Shown piece after piece: positions 62,201 through 64,000 of a stretch of DNA of 64,000 bases. Origin of the DNA: Trichomonas vaginalis G3 (Eukaryota > Parabasalia > Trichomonadida > Trichomonadidae); the NCBI RefSeq assembly GCF_026262505.1, contig NC_067208.1, forward strand, positions 19,663,962-19,727,961, given 5' to 3'. The notes under the pieces were generated by a model. The model made no database searches. It saw only the letters and a program-made list of their open reading frames with translations, and was not told the DNA's origin. The position numbers were made by a program, and so were the translations under genes. Within the stretch, counting starts at the first letter, position 1; every line of letters starts with the position of its first letter.

Positions 62201-63869
62201 CTCCTTCGCTAAATCTACTGTTTCTCAGACCATCCTTGACTTGATGATTGAATCGTCATACGCGGATGTCTTCTGTTCCTTCTTCAACAAGGAGAGCGAC
62301 ACAGATTTCTACAGAGTCTTCTCCATCCTCAAAATGATTCTTCCTGTCGCTGCCGGTTGTCCTGAGTTCGAAACAATAAGGAAGTTCCTCGACGATAAAA
62401 AAGAAGAAATGCTCACGTTCAAAACATTCAGAATTTTGACTGACATCCACTTCAACCTGCCACATAACGAGATCAAAGAGAACTTCTTCAGAATACTCGT
62501 GGGAAATATAGATCTTTGGTACAAGAGCGTAGATTTCAACAGAATACTAGATTACATAATTAGATATTTATCAAAAGTGACACCTTTCGATGTAAAATAT
62601 TCGTTAGAAAAATATTTGTCACTTTTCTCAGAAAACAAGAACTTAGAGATCAAAGAGAAATTTATTCTATATGTCTATTCTGTTCTGCACTACATAGACT
62701 CCAAAAGTACTCAGTATCTGCTTGACAAAGTCTTTGACGATGAAATAGAAGATGAAATGAAATTGCAGTTGTTAGATTTTACAATTAAAAGTGACATTGT
62801 TTTAGATGAAAACGAAAAGTACCTGACAATGAAGAAGATCGTCAAAAAGTTGTCTAACAAGATAGAGGAGACAGTGAAGTTCATCCACTTGTTGATCAAA
62901 ATATCAGGAGAGAAAAGCTACATCTACATGTTCACTTGCGCAAAGAAAATCGAAAATTTGGGGATTTCAAAACTTATTTTCGATAAAATTTACGAGAATT
63001 TCACTGAATTCCCTCAAATCACTTACCTGCTCGCAATTCTATCCCTCAAACTCTCTCCATCAGAGAAAGAAGCATCTCTAACTGCTCTGCTTTGGATGGC
63101 AATGAATTGTGGGTTTACAATAACCGATGATCAGTGGGCCATTGTTCCTATAATTGTTTATTCCCAAATTCCTCACATGGCTGATACTTTTTCACACTTC
63201 CTGTTTCTCATGTCAACGAAGCCGAACTCAAAGAAGCAGAACTCGCCTGTCCAGACATTTCTGACTTTGAAATTGTTTAGTTTGACGATCACTTCACTCG
63301 ACAAAGTGGTCACAAAGTTTGTTGAATACTGCATCGACCAGTACTACAAAGATATACCGAATATGTTGAATTTCCTGCTGTTTTCAAGCGTTTTTATCTG
63401 GCCAAACGTGCAGCCAATGAATGCGAGATTGAGAGAAGATTTTGCTATGTCACCTTTTGCAGAAAATTTGACACCAGAATTAAATCTTCCACAGTTTAGC
63501 CCAATAGAGACTGTTGAAGGCATTTTGAACTTTTTGTCTTCAATAAACATGCCGGACATAAACATCAGATTCAAAGTCAGGTTCGAGGATGATTTCTCAT
63601 GGAAGGACAGAGATGTTTTGTCTATTTTCGAGAAAATTTTGAAGCAGCCACAAGTTAATAATGACGTATCTCCGCAGTTGAAGTTCATCTTGGAGAAATA
63701 CTGCAACGGACAAGTTGTTGAAGAAGAAAAGAACACTCCTGAAATGCAGGTGTCTGTGATTTATGTTATTGAGAACGCATTGACAACTTTCAAGAGTTTG
63801 TTCACTGAATTCGCTCCAGCAACTTTTAGAACATTTGGAGAAACTCTTTTCTTCTCTGAATCTTTATAA
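59217..63869 (+). CDS. Large helical-repeat protein with ConA-like segment; BEACH-protein-like N-terminal half, no BEACH domain
   Basis: 1550 residues, complete and uninterrupted. About 1-800 is helical armadillo/HEAT-like sequence with recurrent hydrophobic helices (VIDLFRRFSQTPYLVAEFIC, FVHILDKYITLCAIHQKLFE). About 820-1020 is beta-rich (FSLEFKLNIDTT, NFSLYHGMVYATND, FPLVIKAEDNIMKITKL), resembling the concanavalin-like domain found in front of DUF4704 in large BEACH proteins. About 1020-1480 returns to helical repeats (FRILTDIHFNLPHNEIKENF). The expected PH, BEACH and WD domains are absent; the gene ends at TAA after ETLFFSESL. BEACH proteins act in vesicle trafficking; whether this shorter protein does is inference. 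Codon use is GC-richer around 61.7-62.5 kb. Alternative: an unrelated helical scaffold. Confidence 0.55.
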   Translation: MLHSSYPLGQFFELAEGLMSLPNGLGDYVKWTPIYLVPILDKNKKFELNADLQAKKKGRKILLKYGMKINCNADLFKPIPVVLLESNYSSMTELTVFVLQCLEWSYDTKYKGTLEEFQYFIKTTLSLERKVPSMHYMLEFSIKKVLNYAINSKKPKFSDEVICDVIDFFEKTQILTKKTSKILTQYVFTWSSKSEDISNRLISMLMLNASQKKNNLINSDLCKIVQCFTGFLNDLNPKFIMFIAYLNPYAPMDIIASIYQFLPNVLYSKIPPRDPPAKKRVIMKSFNNKERKNEDFVFYDLPFDFSSIDSFQFSTVFSFNDSEIMDYVSIVANGLICSQNVYRDIFFASALKLYKIKNIENMNVFSCLLIIIFKIVSIDYPIPNAYSVVAESYAVRSKQNIFQFIDPDIDYARSILFDLVCRNHPELVIDLFRRFSQTPYLVAEFICRLRHGDISKVDFSLMIDDDNISILKKSLNQLMLINNAAKDIVFYFLIFLATDHKSANSWFSSKLCVGMFMELLFNRSAQKDILNSIQVSLSTFVTLSNLLQFATALNTVIDACIGAQTENNEEYINLALEIFNALKLSIIHQPLLLRHFVHILDKYITLCAIHQKLFEILDFIMVLSQSSNDFCVSPFQLETLIPILKKQYGDDPPEFIFRQIYKCVSYGEFDSDCLRDVRNHMNLPFLLASFGLSPRITDIIKYFIKLTEKRPSSIDKLSNAGLTQVLLNFFTGDGSEKVISLDLFKYKILIPPELYDDCFMLIKRMIIKSCKMDLLAILTKALYGRFSTSVLEVVEDSIAVCIGNSNTKFSIGYQPVQLVLALPITNLVNDSFSLEFKLNIDTTSAHFAEDEFNLIRFIDEENSSLNFSLYHGMVYATNDNKYSKNIVNVARSLNQNQVAEFPLVIKAEDNIMKITKLMEQTLPMVSEIYFQPMVGNYLKVIVGGLINPSKTYIEDDTSFGTIFDIKIHSEKFTNYYEIQGKKALYDFSNPESKYVSFAKSTVSQTILDLMIESSYADVFCSFFNKESDTDFYRVFSILKMILPVAAGCPEFETIRKFLDDKKEEMLTFKTFRILTDIHFNLPHNEIKENFFRILVGNIDLWYKSVDFNRILDYIIRYLSKVTPFDVKYSLEKYLSLFSENKNLEIKEKFILYVYSVLHYIDSKSTQYLLDKVFDDEIEDEMKLQLLDFTIKSDIVLDENEKYLTMKKIVKKLSNKIEETVKFIHLLIKISGEKSYIYMFTCAKKIENLGISKLIFDKIYENFTEFPQITYLLAILSLKLSPSEKEASLTALLWMAMNCGFTITDDQWAIVPIIVYSQIPHMADTFSHFLFLMSTKPNSKKQNSPVQTFLTLKLFSLTITSLDKVVTKFVEYCIDQYYKDIPNMLNFLLFSSVFIWPNVQPMNARLREDFAMSPFAENLTPELNLPQFSPIETVEGILNFLSSINMPDINIRFKVRFEDDFSWKDRDVLSIFEKILKQPQVNNDVSPQLKFILEKYCNGQVVEEEKNTPEMQVSVIYVIENALTTFKSLFTEFAPATFRTFGETLFFSESL

Positions 63870-64000
63870 TCTTTTCTTTTATATATTTTGTTTTAAATGT
63901 ATTTATTTTCTAAAATAATTTGTATTTTTATTGAAGCTCATATGATTATCCATTGTTGAAACAGATATTCCTATCTTGGCACTTCATTTAATTGAATTTC

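Overview
The window looks like a parabasalid (trichomonad) nuclear genome, most likely Tritrichomonas or a close relative. It is very AT-rich, genes are long and intronless, and intergenic spacers are AT-rich. Several start codons lie about 10-25 nt downstream of a TCA-pyrimidine-T initiator, as in Trichomonas vaginalis. The gene families are also trichomonad: DUF3447/ankyrin proteins, a BspA-like leucine-rich-repeat protein, single-pass surface proteins, a Gly-rich protein, membrane-anchored alpha-amylase, huge coiled-coil proteins and a D12-class adenine methyltransferase. Species assignment is inference; no rRNA is present.

Layout. 1-600: N-terminal part of a D12 DNA adenine methyltransferase running off the left edge, divergent from a 43-residue basic ORF, with three AAAAGTGAC motifs between them. 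1163-1234: tRNA-His(GTG). 1.4-2.3 kb: inositol polyphosphate kinase. 3.4-5.9 kb: an ankyrin gene followed by decayed ankyrin repeats. 6.2-7.0 kb: small coiled-coil protein. 7.4-16.5 kb: a complete but strongly divergent dynein heavy chain in which no AAA module I can align keeps a Walker A motif. 17.9-23.4 kb: giant beta-domain surface protein interrupted by one in-frame TAA. 23.8-28.6 kb: DmX/Rav1 (rabconnectin-3) WD-repeat protein. 29.1-31.2 kb: small acidic protein and a broken Gly-rich gene. 31.5-34.2 kb: surface protein with a transglutaminase-like fold lacking the catalytic Cys. 35.3-37.3 kb: type II membrane-anchored alpha-amylase with one TGA at a Trp codon. 38.3-39.9 kb: BspA-like protein. 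40.1-41.7 kb: DUF3447 gene whose 3' part is broken up by 37-bp tandem repeats. 41.9-48.5 kb: 2185-residue coiled-coil protein. 49.0-50.6 kb: coiled-coil/ankyrin protein. 51.1-51.4 kb: small acidic coiled-coil protein. 52.3-52.6 kb: inverted-repeat element. 52.7-56.3 kb: a frameshifted surface-protein gene and a surface-protein fragment. 56.3-58.8 kb: an intact ankyrin gene, another array of the same 37-bp repeat, and a second truncated DUF3447 gene. 59.2-63.9 kb: 1550-residue helical-repeat protein with a concanavalin-like segment, resembling the N-terminal half of BEACH proteins but without a BEACH domain.

There is no operon-like organisation. The intact genes are mostly cytoskeletal, trafficking or signalling genes (dynein-like, DmX, IP kinase, coiled coils). 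Genes for secreted, surface or ankyrin repeat families are often damaged by one or a few lesions. The most interesting signals are the dynein with lost ATP sites, the strictly 37-bp repeat arrays that end two DUF3447 genes at equivalent positions, and the single nonsense codons in two otherwise well-preserved long genes.
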